From Candidatus Pacearchaeota archaeon CG10_big_fil_rev_8_21_14_0_10_34_76 (GTDB taxonomy: Archaea; Nanobdellota; Nanobdellia; Pacearchaeales; GW2011-AR1), in assembly GCA_002763075.1 (NCBI GenBank), contig PFDB01000002.1:1-62285 (forward strand): DNA of 62,285 nt. The letters run 5' to 3'. Below the pieces are notes generated by a model. That model saw only the letters and a program-made list of their open reading frames with translations. It did no database searches and was not told the origin of the DNA. Of the stretch, positions 9,170 to 18,648 are shown one piece after another (the stretch's first letter is position 1; each line of letters starts with the position of its first letter). The position numbers and the translations under genes are program-made.

Positions 9170-9766
9170 ATGGCCATGATTGGAGTTGATCTTGATGATA
9201 CTGTAAAAGATACATTGAGATGTGTCAATGAATTCTATGAAATTGAAACTGGAATAAAAATTCCATTAAGTAAATATACAACATATCTTTGGGAAGATGT
9301 ATGGGGATGTACAAGAGAGGAAGCAATAGCTAGATGGCATAGATTTGTGGATTCTGAGAATTATGATAGAACTCCCCCTATTGAAGGGGCAAGGGATTCA
9401 CTTTGTTCCCTATCACTGAAAAACAATCTGGCAATTATCACTTCACGGCCTGAAATAAACAAACAAAGAACAGAAGAATGGGTTAGAAGAAATATCCCTG
9501 GAATTGAATTTGAATTTTTTTATACTAGGGGATTTGAAGGAGGAAAAAGAGCTAAGGGAGATATATGCATAGAAAATGGAATAAATTTGATTTTTGAAGA
9601 TGATATCAGCAATTCATTGGAATGTGCAATGAAAGGTATTGATGTGATTATGTTTGACAAACCGTATAATCTGGGTTTAGAACATGGGAAAATTCAAAGA
9701 GTATCTTCGTGGGCAGAGGCATTAAAGATTTATGAATGCCTTAATGGGCATAGAGAAAACGCTTAA
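9170..9766 (+). CDS. HAD-family 5' nucleotidase-like protein
   Basis: GVDLDDTVKDT motif I, ITSRPE motif II, FEDDISN motif IV. Confidence 0.65.
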   Translation: MAMIGVDLDDTVKDTLRCVNEFYEIETGIKIPLSKYTTYLWEDVWGCTREEAIARWHRFVDSENYDRTPPIEGARDSLCSLSLKNNLAIITSRPEINKQRTEEWVRRNIPGIEFEFFYTRGFEGGKRAKGDICIENGINLIFEDDISNSLECAMKGIDVIMFDKPYNLGLEHGKIQRVSSWAEALKIYECLNGHRENA

Positions 9767-9790
9767 AAACCGACTTATTCTAGTGATTTG

Positions 9791-10372
9791 ATGGAATTGG
9801 ATGAATATAAGAAATACAAGTGGTTTTTTACCTCGACTGGGAAGTTAGTTGTTGGTGGAAAAAATGCAGGGCAAAATGATGATTTGCTTAAAAATATAAA
9901 AAAATCTGGAAAGGAATATGTTGTGATGCACACCTCTCACCCAGGAAGTCCATTTTGCGTTATTATCTCGGATGTAAATAAAATAAATAAAAAAGACATT
10001 GAAGAATGTGCAATATTCTGCGGGAGTTTCAGTAGGGCATGGAAAGAAGGGAAGAAGATGACTGAAGTGCATATTTTTAAGGCAAGTCAGGTCTCAAAGG
10101 AAAGAAGTATGAAGACTGGAACATGGAGGGTTTCAGGGGAAATTCAAAATGCAAAAATAGAATTATCTCTTGTTTTGACAAGACAAAAAAATATTTTGAG
10201 AGCTGTCCCTGAAAATAGCGTCAGTAAGAAAGATGTGATAATCAAAATATGTCCTGGAAAAATAGATAAAAGAGATATGCTTGCAAAAATACAGTTAGAG
10301 ACTGATGAAGAGATGAAGGCTGAAGAGTTGCTTGCTGCCCTGCCTGCTGGCGGTGTGAGGGTTTGTAAGTAG
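9791..10372 (+). CDS. hypothetical protein
   Basis: ORF track. Confidence 0.6.
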   Translation: MELDEYKKYKWFFTSTGKLVVGGKNAGQNDDLLKNIKKSGKEYVVMHTSHPGSPFCVIISDVNKINKKDIEECAIFCGSFSRAWKEGKKMTEVHIFKASQVSKERSMKTGTWRVSGEIQNAKIELSLVLTRQKNILRAVPENSVSKKDVIIKICPGKIDKRDMLAKIQLETDEEMKAEELLAALPAGGVRVCK

Positions 10373-10422
10373 TTTAAGTCAGATTAGTCAAGGTTATTAA
10401 ACCTATAATATTAAGCTAAAAT

Positions 10423-10653
10423 ATGAGATTTCAAATAGGGAAGGCTGGAGTGACTGATGGAGTTATTGAATCATTGATATTAGCTTTTAAGAATAATAAA
10501 TCCGTAAGAATATCTGCTCTAAAGGGCAGTGGCAGGGATAGAGAAAAAATAAAAGAGATGGCTGAAGAGATGGCTGAAAGACTTCCTGGAGAATATAAAT
10601 TTAAGGTAATCGGCTTTACGATTATTATGAGGAGATCAAATATCAAGAAGTAA
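10423..10653 (+). CDS. YhbY/CRS1-like RNA-binding domain protein
   Basis: IGKAGVTDGVIESLILAFKNNKSVRI...IGFTIIMRR matches the archaeal YhbY pattern. Confidence 0.6.
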   Translation: MRFQIGKAGVTDGVIESLILAFKNNKSVRISALKGSGRDREKIKEMAEEMAERLPGEYKFKVIGFTIIMRRSNIKK

Positions 10654-10811
10654 TGCCCAATAGAAATCTATAATCAAAAAGTCCATAAAGCATTACTTGA
10701 GGTTTGGATGCTTACGAACACTTCACTCTGAAGGAGATGGTTTTAAACGTTCGTGACATAAGATTTATAAGGGCTCTTTTTTTACCTATCTTACTAGTTT
10801 AAAATCAGAAA

Positions 10812-11231
10812 ATGACAGACATAAGAAATATTGAGGCGGGAAAATATAATACCCTTTTAGCTGCAGCTTTGAAAGAGTCAGGAGATTTTGAACAACCTGA
10901 ATGGGTTAATTTTGTGAAAACAGGAACTCATAAAGTTAGGCCAGTAAATGAAGTAGACTTCTGGTATAAGAGAAGTGCAAGTATTTTAAGACAAGTTTAT
11001 ATTAAAGGAATTGTTGGTGTTGAAAGGCTTAGGACAAGATACGGAGGAAGAAAGAATAGGGGAGCAGAACCTGCAAAATTCTATAAGGGTGCTGGAAAGA
11101 TAATTAGGACTATATTAAAACAGGCTGAAGAGGCTGGACTTGTTGAGACTGTAAAAGACAAGAAGCCTGGAAGAAGAATTACTGCCAAGGGTAGAGAATT
11201 CATGGAAAAAATTGTAGGGGAAAATAAATGA
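10812..11231 (+). CDS. rps19e: ribosomal protein eS19
   Basis: DFWYKRSASILRQVYIKGIVGVERLRTRYGGRKNRGAEPAKFYKGAGKIIR. Confidence 0.95.
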   Translation: MTDIRNIEAGKYNTLLAAALKESGDFEQPEWVNFVKTGTHKVRPVNEVDFWYKRSASILRQVYIKGIVGVERLRTRYGGRKNRGAEPAKFYKGAGKIIRTILKQAEEAGLVETVKDKKPGRRITAKGREFMEKIVGENK

Positions 11232-11434
11232 CAAGACATTATCAAAAAAAAATAACCCTTGGGGTTTATGGAAGACAAACAAAATGGGCTCCAGTCTGGG
11301 CAGTGGTTAAGAAATTTGGACAAGGAAAGGCAAAGGGTACCCATCCTTCTCAGATAACAAAAGTCAGAAGATCCTGGAACAGGACTAAGCTAAAAATCAA
11401 GCCTCGAAGGACTAGAAAGAAACAATTAGGTTAA
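11228..11434 (+). CDS. rpl39e: ribosomal protein eL39
   Basis: APVWAVVKK...THPSQITKVRRSWNRTKLKI; 4-nt overlap with eS19. Confidence 0.8.
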   Translation: MTRHYQKKITLGVYGRQTKWAPVWAVVKKFGQGKAKGTHPSQITKVRRSWNRTKLKIKPRRTRKKQLG

Positions 11435-11437
11435 ACA

Positions 11438-11992
11438 ATGACAGAAGTTAAGACAAGTATGCAGGGAAATGAAAGAGAATATGTTATTCCACTTAGATCT
11501 AGCTGGATGAAGAGCGCTAGATATAAAAGAAGTAGAAAGGCCATTATGACTATTAAGGAGTTTGTAGCAAGACATATGAGGATTCCTGATAGAGATTTGA
11601 GCAAAGTAAAGTTAGATGTTCATTTGAATAATGATATTTGGTTTAGAGGATGTAAAAAGCCTCCTGCAAAGGTTAAAGTTAGGGTGAAAAGGGATGGAGA
11701 ATTTGTAAGAGTTGAATTTGCTGAAATTCCTGAATATGTCAAATTTGCAAAGGCAAAAGAAGAAAGAAGGCATAAGAAGGCAGATAAGAAGAAAGAAGTT
11801 AAAACAGAAGAAATAAAGCCTACGGAAGAAAAATCCACTGAAAGGAAAGAAGAAGATAAGAAAAATTTAGAGGAAAAAGAAAAGTCCATGGAGAAAATGC
11901 ATGAAAAAGTTGCTGAACAACAGGCAAAAGCACAAAAGCATCTTACAAAGGTAAAAGAGCCAATTGCCCATAGAAAGGCTCTAAAAAAATAG
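11438..11992 (+). CDS. rpl31e: ribosomal protein eL31 with charged C-terminal extension
   Basis: YVIPLRSSWMKSARYKRSRKAIMTIKEFVARHM...VKLDVHLNNDIWFRG. Confidence 0.9.
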   Translation: MTEVKTSMQGNEREYVIPLRSSWMKSARYKRSRKAIMTIKEFVARHMRIPDRDLSKVKLDVHLNNDIWFRGCKKPPAKVKVRVKRDGEFVRVEFAEIPEYVKFAKAKEERRHKKADKKKEVKTEEIKPTEEKSTERKEEDKKNLEEKEKSMEKMHEKVAEQQAKAQKHLTKVKEPIAHRKALKK

Positions 11993-12019
11993 TTTTTTAA
12001 GTCTGATATTTCTAGTTAG

Positions 12020-12550
12020 ATGATGAATAATGAAAAGATTACATTCTCTGTTGATATTGGGATATTAAACAAAAAAGACGTTGAGGATAGTTCTGAAATG
12101 GCTGAAGAATTTTTTGAAATGGAGAGCAAACCAGATGAAATGCCAGCATCTGAAGAAAATAAAAAATTTATTTTGGAAAAAATACCAGAATGCGACAATG
12201 TGATACGTGAGGATGGAAAAATAATTGGATTCTCATTCATCATTCCATGTAACAAAGATATAATGGAAAGGTTTCTGTCAAACAAAATAAGTGAAAGAGA
12301 ATTATTTGAAGAGGTAAAGTCAAAAATAAATTATGAAAACTTTGATACGATTTATTTATGTTCTTCGTTCATAAAAGAAGGATATAGGGGGAGAGGTCTT
12401 TCAATACAAGGCAGCGTAAAATCTATAAAGAAAATCATTGCAGATAGAGAAATTAAACCAATTCTGTTTGCGTGGACTCAAACTAAAGAAGGAGAAAAGA
12501 GTGTAAAGAGGACAGCCAAAGAATTGGGATTTGAGCTTAGAATCAAATGA
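12020..12550 (+). CDS. GNAT-like acetyltransferase (weak)
   Basis: GKIIGFSFIIP...IKEGYRGRGLSIQGS acetyl-CoA loop-like. Confidence 0.5.
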   Translation: MMNNEKITFSVDIGILNKKDVEDSSEMAEEFFEMESKPDEMPASEENKKFILEKIPECDNVIREDGKIIGFSFIIPCNKDIMERFLSNKISERELFEEVKSKINYENFDTIYLCSSFIKEGYRGRGLSIQGSVKSIKKIIADREIKPILFAWTQTKEGEKSVKRTAKELGFELRIK

Positions 12551-13026
12551 CAATTCATAAAATAAAATCTAATGAAGAGATAATTTGGATTTCTAAGAGA
12601 TTAAAGGATGAGGGAAAAAGAATTGTTACTACAAATGGCAGTTTTGATATATTGCATTCTGCGCATCTGCACATACTTGAGAAAGCTAGAAAACAAGGGG
12701 ATGTGTTAATCGTGTTGTTGAATAGCGATAACTCAATAAAAAAGTTAAAGGGAGAGTCGAGACCAATTATCCCAGAGAGAGAAAGGGCTGAAATGCTTGC
12801 TGGTTTAGAGTGTGTAGACTATGTTAGTGTGTTTGATGATGATAATCCATTGAATTTACTGAGAGATTTAAGACCTGATGTTCATGTAAAGGGCGGAAGC
12901 TTTAATGAAAATAGAATTGCTGAGGAAAAAAAATTACTCTCTGAATGGAATGGAGAATTCAAAAATTTTGAGCTTGAGAATGAGAAATCTACAACAAATA
13001 TAATAGATAAAATCAAAGAAATATAA
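12547..13026 (+). CDS. cytidylyltransferase-like nucleotidyltransferase (RfaE2/HldE C-domain type)
   Basis: TNGSFDILHSAHLHILEKA; DVHVKGG; 4-nt overlap with upstream CDS. Confidence 0.8.
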   Translation: MTIHKIKSNEEIIWISKRLKDEGKRIVTTNGSFDILHSAHLHILEKARKQGDVLIVLLNSDNSIKKLKGESRPIIPERERAEMLAGLECVDYVSVFDDDNPLNLLRDLRPDVHVKGGSFNENRIAEEKKLLSEWNGEFKNFELENEKSTTNIIDKIKEI

Positions 13027-13046
13027 GATGAATGATTTTGAAGAGA

Positions 13047-13157
13047 TTTTTGAGAGATAATTATGAACAGTTACCAAGGACTACATTGAGATATGCTATT
13101 GAGCGATTTGATAAGGAAGAAAGATTAAGATATCTTAAGGGTTCTTTCGATTCTTGA
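13047..13157 (+). pseudogene. C-terminal remnant of DNA alkylation repair (AlkD-like) protein
   Basis: Reads FLRDNYEQLPRTTLRYAIERFDKEERLRYLKGSFDS*; no start, upstream in-frame stop. Confidence 0.55.
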
Positions 13158-15849
13158 TTAACTTGTAAGCTTCACCAGCCCAAAGTATTAGAGAGGAGAA
13201 TGCTATTAATAATACAAAATCTATTGGAGGAATTGCTGCAAATTTAAAGACTGAGCTAATGAATGGATTATAAATAACAATAATTTGTAAGAGCGCTGAG
13301 ATAGTTATGCCCAAAAGGAGTAACTTGTTTGTGAATAATCCTAGCTTGAATATAGATGTCTTGATAGAACGCATGTTTAATGCATTAAAGAGTTGTGTGA
13401 ATGCCATTACTGTGAATGCTCCTGCTCTAGCCTGCTCAATGCCTGATGGAAGATAGTACATGAATGTAATGAGTGTCATTAAAAGCATCAATGAGACATT
13501 TAATATGAGAAATGGCATTATGTCTTTTGTTAATATTCCTTCTTTTCTACTTAATGGATGTTGGTTTAAGACATCTGTGTGACCCCTCTCAGAAGCAAGT
13601 GGAATAACTGCCATCCCATCTGTAACGAGATTAAGCCAGAGTATCTGAGTAGGAAGTAATGGTAATGGAAGATTTATCAATAAAGTCGCGATTATTGTTG
13701 CTTGTTCTGCAAAACTGGTTGTGACGAGATAGAAGCTGGTTTGTTTAGTATTTGTAAAAACAATTCTACCTTCTTCTACTGCATTGATTATGGAGGCAAA
13801 GTTATCATCTGAGAGAATTATTTCGCTTGATTCTCTGGCTACGTCTGTTCCTATTATCCCCATAGCCACTCCGATATCTGCCTTTTTTAAGGCTAGAGCA
13901 TCGTTTACCCCGTCACCAGTCATAGCTATCAGATTTCCATCTTTTTGAAGTGCTGTTGCGATTTTTAGCTTCATTTTTGGGGTAAGCCTTGAGAAGACTG
14001 AAACATTTCTTATGCAATCTAGGAATTTTTCATGAGGAAGATCCGCTATGTCTTCTTCATCCATGACTTCAGGATATTTTGAATTTGATTTTGTGATTAA
14101 TCCAATCTGCTTCGCAACTGAAAGCGCTGTGATCTTGTGGTCTCCTGTTAGCATCATGACCCTCATTCCTGCTTTTTCTGCTTTAGAAATGGCTTCCTTG
14201 ACTTCCGGGCGTATTGGATCAGACATTCCAACTATTCCAACAAATATCAAATCATCAGTATCTTTTTCAGATATATCGAAAGTATTCTCTGGAACATTTT
14301 TATATGCTACTGCAACTGTCCTATATGCGTCCTTTGCCAGAGAGATTATGCTTTTATGAATATCATTTCTATAAGAATCGTTCAAGATTTTTTTTGTGTT
14401 TTTTATTATTAAGTACTTTGATTTTTTTAGGATAACTTCTGGGGCGCCCACCACATATATCTGTTTTCCAGTCTTGGAAGTGTTTACAAGACTTGCGCGA
14501 TATTTTACTTCTGGACTAAATGGGATATCATCAAGTACATTTTCAGATTTTATCAGGCTTTCTTTTTCTATCCCTGCCTTTTTTCCTACTACTGCCAATG
14601 CTGCCTCTGTTGGATCTCCTATTATCTCATATTGCTCTTTCTTTGAATCAGACTTCCTTAATGCTCTTGAGTTGTTTGAGATGACTGAAATTTTTAGAAG
14701 TTTTGAGAGTTGGAGTTTATCTTGCGCTTCAAAGACTTTTCCATCCTGAGAGAATTCTCCACGTGGTATCCACCCTTCTCCGGAGACCAAAATCTCCTTT
14801 TCTTCTGGAAAGACAATTTTTTGGACAGTCATTGTGTTTTGAGTTAATGTTCCAGTTTTATCTGTTAGAATGATATTTACAAGGGCAAGGGTTGCTGTTG
14901 CAGGAAGATTTCTTATTACTGCATTTCTTTTTGACATTCTGTGAGCACCTATTGCAAGAACAATAGTAAGAACTGCAGGAAGGCCTTCTGGGATAGCTGA
15001 AACGAGTGCAGCTATTGTAAATAAAAAAATCTCTGTGAACTCTATTCCCCTTATAAAAAAACCTACTATAAAAATAAGTAATGACCCAGAGGCTGCAATG
15101 ATTGCCATTTGTTTTGCAAGTAAACTTGTTTTTTTACGAAATATTGTAGGTGGTTCTCTTATTTGCTCAAGAGATTTAGCTAATTGCCCTATTACAGTCC
15201 TTTCTCCTGTCGAGACTATAATTGCTTTTGCTGTTCCTGAGGCAACAAAAGTTCCCATCCAAGTCATATTCAACCTGTCTGCAAGAGGAGTTTTTTCAGG
15301 AATATCCTTGGCAAATTTATCTTTTGGAAGAGATTCTCCTGTAAGAGAAGACTCTACTGTCCTGAAGTTCTTGCATCCAAGGATTCTTGCATCTGCAGGA
15401 ATTTTATCTCCTTCTTCCAGAAGAACTATATCTCCAGGCACAATTTCTTTTGCAGAAATTTTTATCAGTTGCCCGTTGCGATAGACTTTTGCGTATTGAA
15501 CTATGATATTTTTAAGAGATTTTATTGCCTTTTCTGCTCTATGCTCTTGAATAAATCCTATAGTTGCATTAAAGAGAATTATTGCACAAATGACATACAC
15601 ATCAATGTAATGCTCAACAAACCAAGATATGAGTGCTGCAATTATCAGAATGTAGATAAGGAAGCTATGGAATTGTTTTAAAAATGTGAATATTGGGTTT
15701 TTCGATTTTTCTTCTTGTATCTCATTTTTCCCGTAATGGGCTAGCCTTGCATTGGCATCTTCTGAAGATAATCCGCCCACTGAGGATTTTAGTCTCCCAA
15801 GAAGTTTTTTTGCTGGAATTGAATGATAATCATTATTCTCTTTTTGCAT
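13135..15849 (-). CDS. P-type (P2-like) cation-transporting ATPase
   Basis: DKTGTLTQNTM, TGES, MLTGDHKITA, MTGDGVNDALALKKADIG. Confidence 0.95.
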   Translation of the reverse strand: MQKENNDYHSIPAKKLLGRLKSSVGGLSSEDANARLAHYGKNEIQEEKSKNPIFTFLKQFHSFLIYILIIAALISWFVEHYIDVYVICAIILFNATIGFIQEHRAEKAIKSLKNIIVQYAKVYRNGQLIKISAKEIVPGDIVLLEEGDKIPADARILGCKNFRTVESSLTGESLPKDKFAKDIPEKTPLADRLNMTWMGTFVASGTAKAIIVSTGERTVIGQLAKSLEQIREPPTIFRKKTSLLAKQMAIIAASGSLLIFIVGFFIRGIEFTEIFLFTIAALVSAIPEGLPAVLTIVLAIGAHRMSKRNAVIRNLPATATLALVNIILTDKTGTLTQNTMTVQKIVFPEEKEILVSGEGWIPRGEFSQDGKVFEAQDKLQLSKLLKISVISNNSRALRKSDSKKEQYEIIGDPTEAALAVVGKKAGIEKESLIKSENVLDDIPFSPEVKYRASLVNTSKTGKQIYVVGAPEVILKKSKYLIIKNTKKILNDSYRNDIHKSIISLAKDAYRTVAVAYKNVPENTFDISEKDTDDLIFVGIVGMSDPIRPEVKEAISKAEKAGMRVMMLTGDHKITALSVAKQIGLITKSNSKYPEVMDEEDIADLPHEKFLDCIRNVSVFSRLTPKMKLKIATALQKDGNLIAMTGDGVNDALALKKADIGVAMGIIGTDVARESSEIILSDDNFASIINAVEEGRIVFTNTKQTSFYLVTTSFAEQATIIATLLINLPLPLLPTQILWLNLVTDGMAVIPLASERGHTDVLNQHPLSRKEGILTKDIMPFLILNVSLMLLMTLITFMYYLPSGIEQARAGAFTVMAFTQLFNALNMRSIKTSIFKLGLFTNKLLLLGITISALLQIIVIYNPFISSVFKFAAIPPIDFVLLIAFSSLILWAGEAYKLIKNRKNP

Positions 15850-15923
15850 GAATTAAATATGAAAATAATATTATTAAGTGTTTAGGAAGAAATCCTTAAA
15901 AGCAATGTTGATGAATGTTTATT

Positions 15924-16769
15924 ATGAATATAGATAAACCTCTCAAAGAACTATTGCAGTTTTGTGTGATTAATATAGACAAACCTGCAGGGCCTACATC
16001 GTTTAGTGTTGGACAATTTGTTAAGAAAGAGTTGAATGCGAAAAAGACATCTCATTTTGGAACACTTGATCCTGAAGTCACAGGAGTTTTACCTATTGCA
16101 GTGAACAGAGCATGCAGATTAAATGAATTTTTAATGCATAGGGATAAAGAATATGTGGGAGTGATGAGGTTGCATAAGGATATGGGAGAGAAAGAATTAA
16201 ATGAAGAAATGAAGAAATTTAAAGGAAAAATCATTCAACTTCCTCCTGTGAGAAGTCGTGTTAAGAGAGCTGAAAGAGAAAGAGAGGTAAAAAGATTTGA
16301 GATAATTGAAAAAATTGGAAAGGATGTGCTTTTTATTGCGGAAGTGCAGGCAGGAACTTACATTAGAAAGATTTGTTCAGATTTAGGTGAGAAAATTGGG
16401 GGGGCACATATGCTTGAATTGAGAAGGATAAGGGCTGGAGATTTTAGAGAAGATAGAATTTACAATCTTTATGAATTTGAAAAAGCTGTTTCTGAGTGGA
16501 AAAATAATGGTAATGAAAAGCCCCTGAGAGAGATGTGCATTCCTGGAGAGATTGCTCTTGAGAAAGTAATGCCGTCTGTACATATCAAGAAGGAAGTCAT
16601 GAAACAAATGATGGATGGGAAGCCATTGATGAAACAGGATGTTCTTGACAAATTGCAGAGTAATGAAATGGGAAAATTTGCTGTTTATTGTGAAAACATA
16701 TTCATTGCAGTCATGAGATCTGTGGATGAAGGAGACATTGTTGGAAGAGCAGATTTTGTCCTGAATTAG
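15924..16769 (+). CDS. cbf5: Cbf5-type tRNA/rRNA pseudouridine synthase with PUA domain
   Basis: INIDKPAGPTSFSVGQFVKKEL, HFGTLDPEVTGVLPIAV, TYIRKICSDLGEKIGGAHMLELRRIRAG. Confidence 0.93.
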   Translation: MNIDKPLKELLQFCVINIDKPAGPTSFSVGQFVKKELNAKKTSHFGTLDPEVTGVLPIAVNRACRLNEFLMHRDKEYVGVMRLHKDMGEKELNEEMKKFKGKIIQLPPVRSRVKRAEREREVKRFEIIEKIGKDVLFIAEVQAGTYIRKICSDLGEKIGGAHMLELRRIRAGDFREDRIYNLYEFEKAVSEWKNNGNEKPLREMCIPGEIALEKVMPSVHIKKEVMKQMMDGKPLMKQDVLDKLQSNEMGKFAVYCENIFIAVMRSVDEGDIVGRADFVLN

Positions 16770-16774
16770 AGAGT

Positions 16775-17359
16775 TTATTTGACCAGTTTTGACATAATTA
16801 ATTTGCTTATGAAGACCCAGACAATTAATATAGCAAAGATTAAGATTATTATCCCACCAATATCATTTGTAAGATTAAAGTAAGTGAAGAGAGCTTTTCC
16901 CACTAATTTTGCGAGAGAAATCATGACAATCATCCAAATGGCTGTTGCTATTGATGTATGAATTATGAATTTTTTGAGTGGCATTTTGTGAACACTGCAG
17001 TAAAATATTCCCCAAGTTCTTAAGCCGAATGTGAATTTTGTGAAGACATATGATTTGAGATTTATAGGCGGAGGAAAGTTTTTGAGCTTTGTTTTTGCTG
17101 CTATCTTTTCTCTTTCTTTTCCTATTTTTTTTGAGAAAATCATTAGAGGCTTTATTTTTATAAATAAAAACCAAAATATATCTGATGTGACTATGCCTAA
17201 GAATCCAAAGAGAAGTATAGAATAAAATGGAATTGTGCCTTCTCCGGATATAATCGTTGTTACTATGAGGACTTCTTCTGCAATAAATCCACAAATGAAT
17301 GGAACGAGATATGGATGATTAAAAAACATTAATAACATTTCTTCAAATAGTATATCCAT
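16775..17359 (-). CDS. DedA-like (VTT domain) membrane protein
   Basis: Hydrophobic, FICGFIAEEVLI...FTKFTFGLRTWG pattern. Confidence 0.65.
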   Translation of the reverse strand: MDILFEEMLLMFFNHPYLVPFICGFIAEEVLIVTTIISGEGTIPFYSILLFGFLGIVTSDIFWFLFIKIKPLMIFSKKIGKEREKIAAKTKLKNFPPPINLKSYVFTKFTFGLRTWGIFYCSVHKMPLKKFIIHTSIATAIWMIVMISLAKLVGKALFTYFNLTNDIGGIIILIFAILIVWVFISKLIMSKLVK

Positions 17360-17409
17360 AAATGATTTTAGAAAGATGATTTTTTAAATGTTATATTCTT
17401 GCTTTTTTT

Positions 17410-17973
17410 ATGGAAATGAAAAGATGCGTTTGGCCAGGTTCAAATGAAGCTATGCAGAAGTATCATGATGAAGAATGGGGAGTTCCATTGCATGATGATA
17501 TGAAATTATTTGAGTTTTTAGTTTTGGATACATTTCAAGCCGGGTTGAGTTGGCAGATTATACTGAATAAACGAGAGGCATTCAGAAAGGCATTTGATAA
17601 TTTTGACTATAAAAAGATTGCAAAATATGGTGAGGGAAAAATTGCGGAATTGATAGGAGATGAGGGGATTGTTCGGAATAAATTGAAAATTTCTGCAACT
17701 GTGAACAATGCTCAAAAATTTATAGAAGTGCAAAAAGAATTTGGTAGTTTTGATAAATATATTTGGCAATTTACAAATGGCAAAACCCTGAAAAACAAAT
17801 TTAAGGGTATTAAAGAAATTTCTTCTAGGAACGCAGAATCAGATTTAATGTCTATTGACTTGAAAAAGCGAGGATTTAAGTTTGTTGGAAGCACAATATG
17901 TTATGCATTTATGCAAGCTTCGGGCATGGTGAATGACCATACAACTGATTGTTTTAAATATGGGGGAGTCTGA
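17410..17973 (+). CDS. tag: DNA-3-methyladenine glycosylase I
   Basis: RCVWPGSNEAMQKYHDEEWGVPLHDDMKLFEFLVLDTFQAGLSWQIIL, GMVNDHTTDCF. Confidence 0.95.
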   Translation: MEMKRCVWPGSNEAMQKYHDEEWGVPLHDDMKLFEFLVLDTFQAGLSWQIILNKREAFRKAFDNFDYKKIAKYGEGKIAELIGDEGIVRNKLKISATVNNAQKFIEVQKEFGSFDKYIWQFTNGKTLKNKFKGIKEISSRNAESDLMSIDLKKRGFKFVGSTICYAFMQASGMVNDHTTDCFKYGGV

Positions 17974-17981
17974 ACCGAACT

Positions 17982-18596
17982 ATGAGAGAATTTATTTATT
18001 ATAGCAGAACTGCTCCGACTTCTGGAGGGTATGTAAAACAGGACCTTATGAAATCAGGGAGATTGGATATTGCAATACATTCAGTGATAGCAGCATTATT
18101 TTTAAGCCATAAGATGAGAGATGATGTTAAATTGCATCTTGTGTTTGCAGGAGCTCCTGATCCAACAAAACATCTTGAATTACAACCAGTGGTTGAAGGG
18201 AAAACTGGAGTTGATAAAATATACCTGAATAAAAGTAATGTTGAAAACATCATAAAAAGAATGCTCTATAAACATAAGCCTGGAGAGAAAAATGAAGTTT
18301 TTCCAGGATATTGGATTGAGAAGAAAGGATTTCTAGAGGTTGTTAAAGAGCTTTACGCAAAGGATAGGAATATTTACATCTTGGATGATAAAGGTCAAGA
18401 TTTAAGGGAAGTAAATATTGAAAAAAATCCAATATTTATATTGGGAGATCACATAGGGCTTCCTTCAAAAGAGTTCAAGAGGTTGAAACAGATGTGCACT
18501 CCTGTTTCTATAGGTAAAAAGACCTATTTTGCATCTCATACTATAGCTGTTGTAAACAATGAAATAGATAGAAGAGAAGAAAGAGGAGAGTTGTAA
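17982..18596 (+). CDS. trmY: tRNA pseudouridine(54) N1-methyltransferase
   Basis: FIYYSRTAPTSGGYVKQDLMKSGRLDIAIHSVIAALFLSHKMRDDVKLHLVFAGAPDP; ILGDHIGLP. Confidence 0.93.
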   Translation: MREFIYYSRTAPTSGGYVKQDLMKSGRLDIAIHSVIAALFLSHKMRDDVKLHLVFAGAPDPTKHLELQPVVEGKTGVDKIYLNKSNVENIIKRMLYKHKPGEKNEVFPGYWIEKKGFLEVVKELYAKDRNIYILDDKGQDLREVNIEKNPIFILGDHIGLPSKEFKRLKQMCTPVSIGKKTYFASHTIAVVNNEIDRREERGEL

Positions 18597-18648
18597 GTAA
18601 TTTTTCTACTATAATAATGATTAAAAACTCATCATTAGTAAGGTTTTG

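Noticed and set aside
14048-15681. Plus-strand ORFs opposite the P-type ATPase
   Set aside because: Antisense shadows of a well-supported CDS
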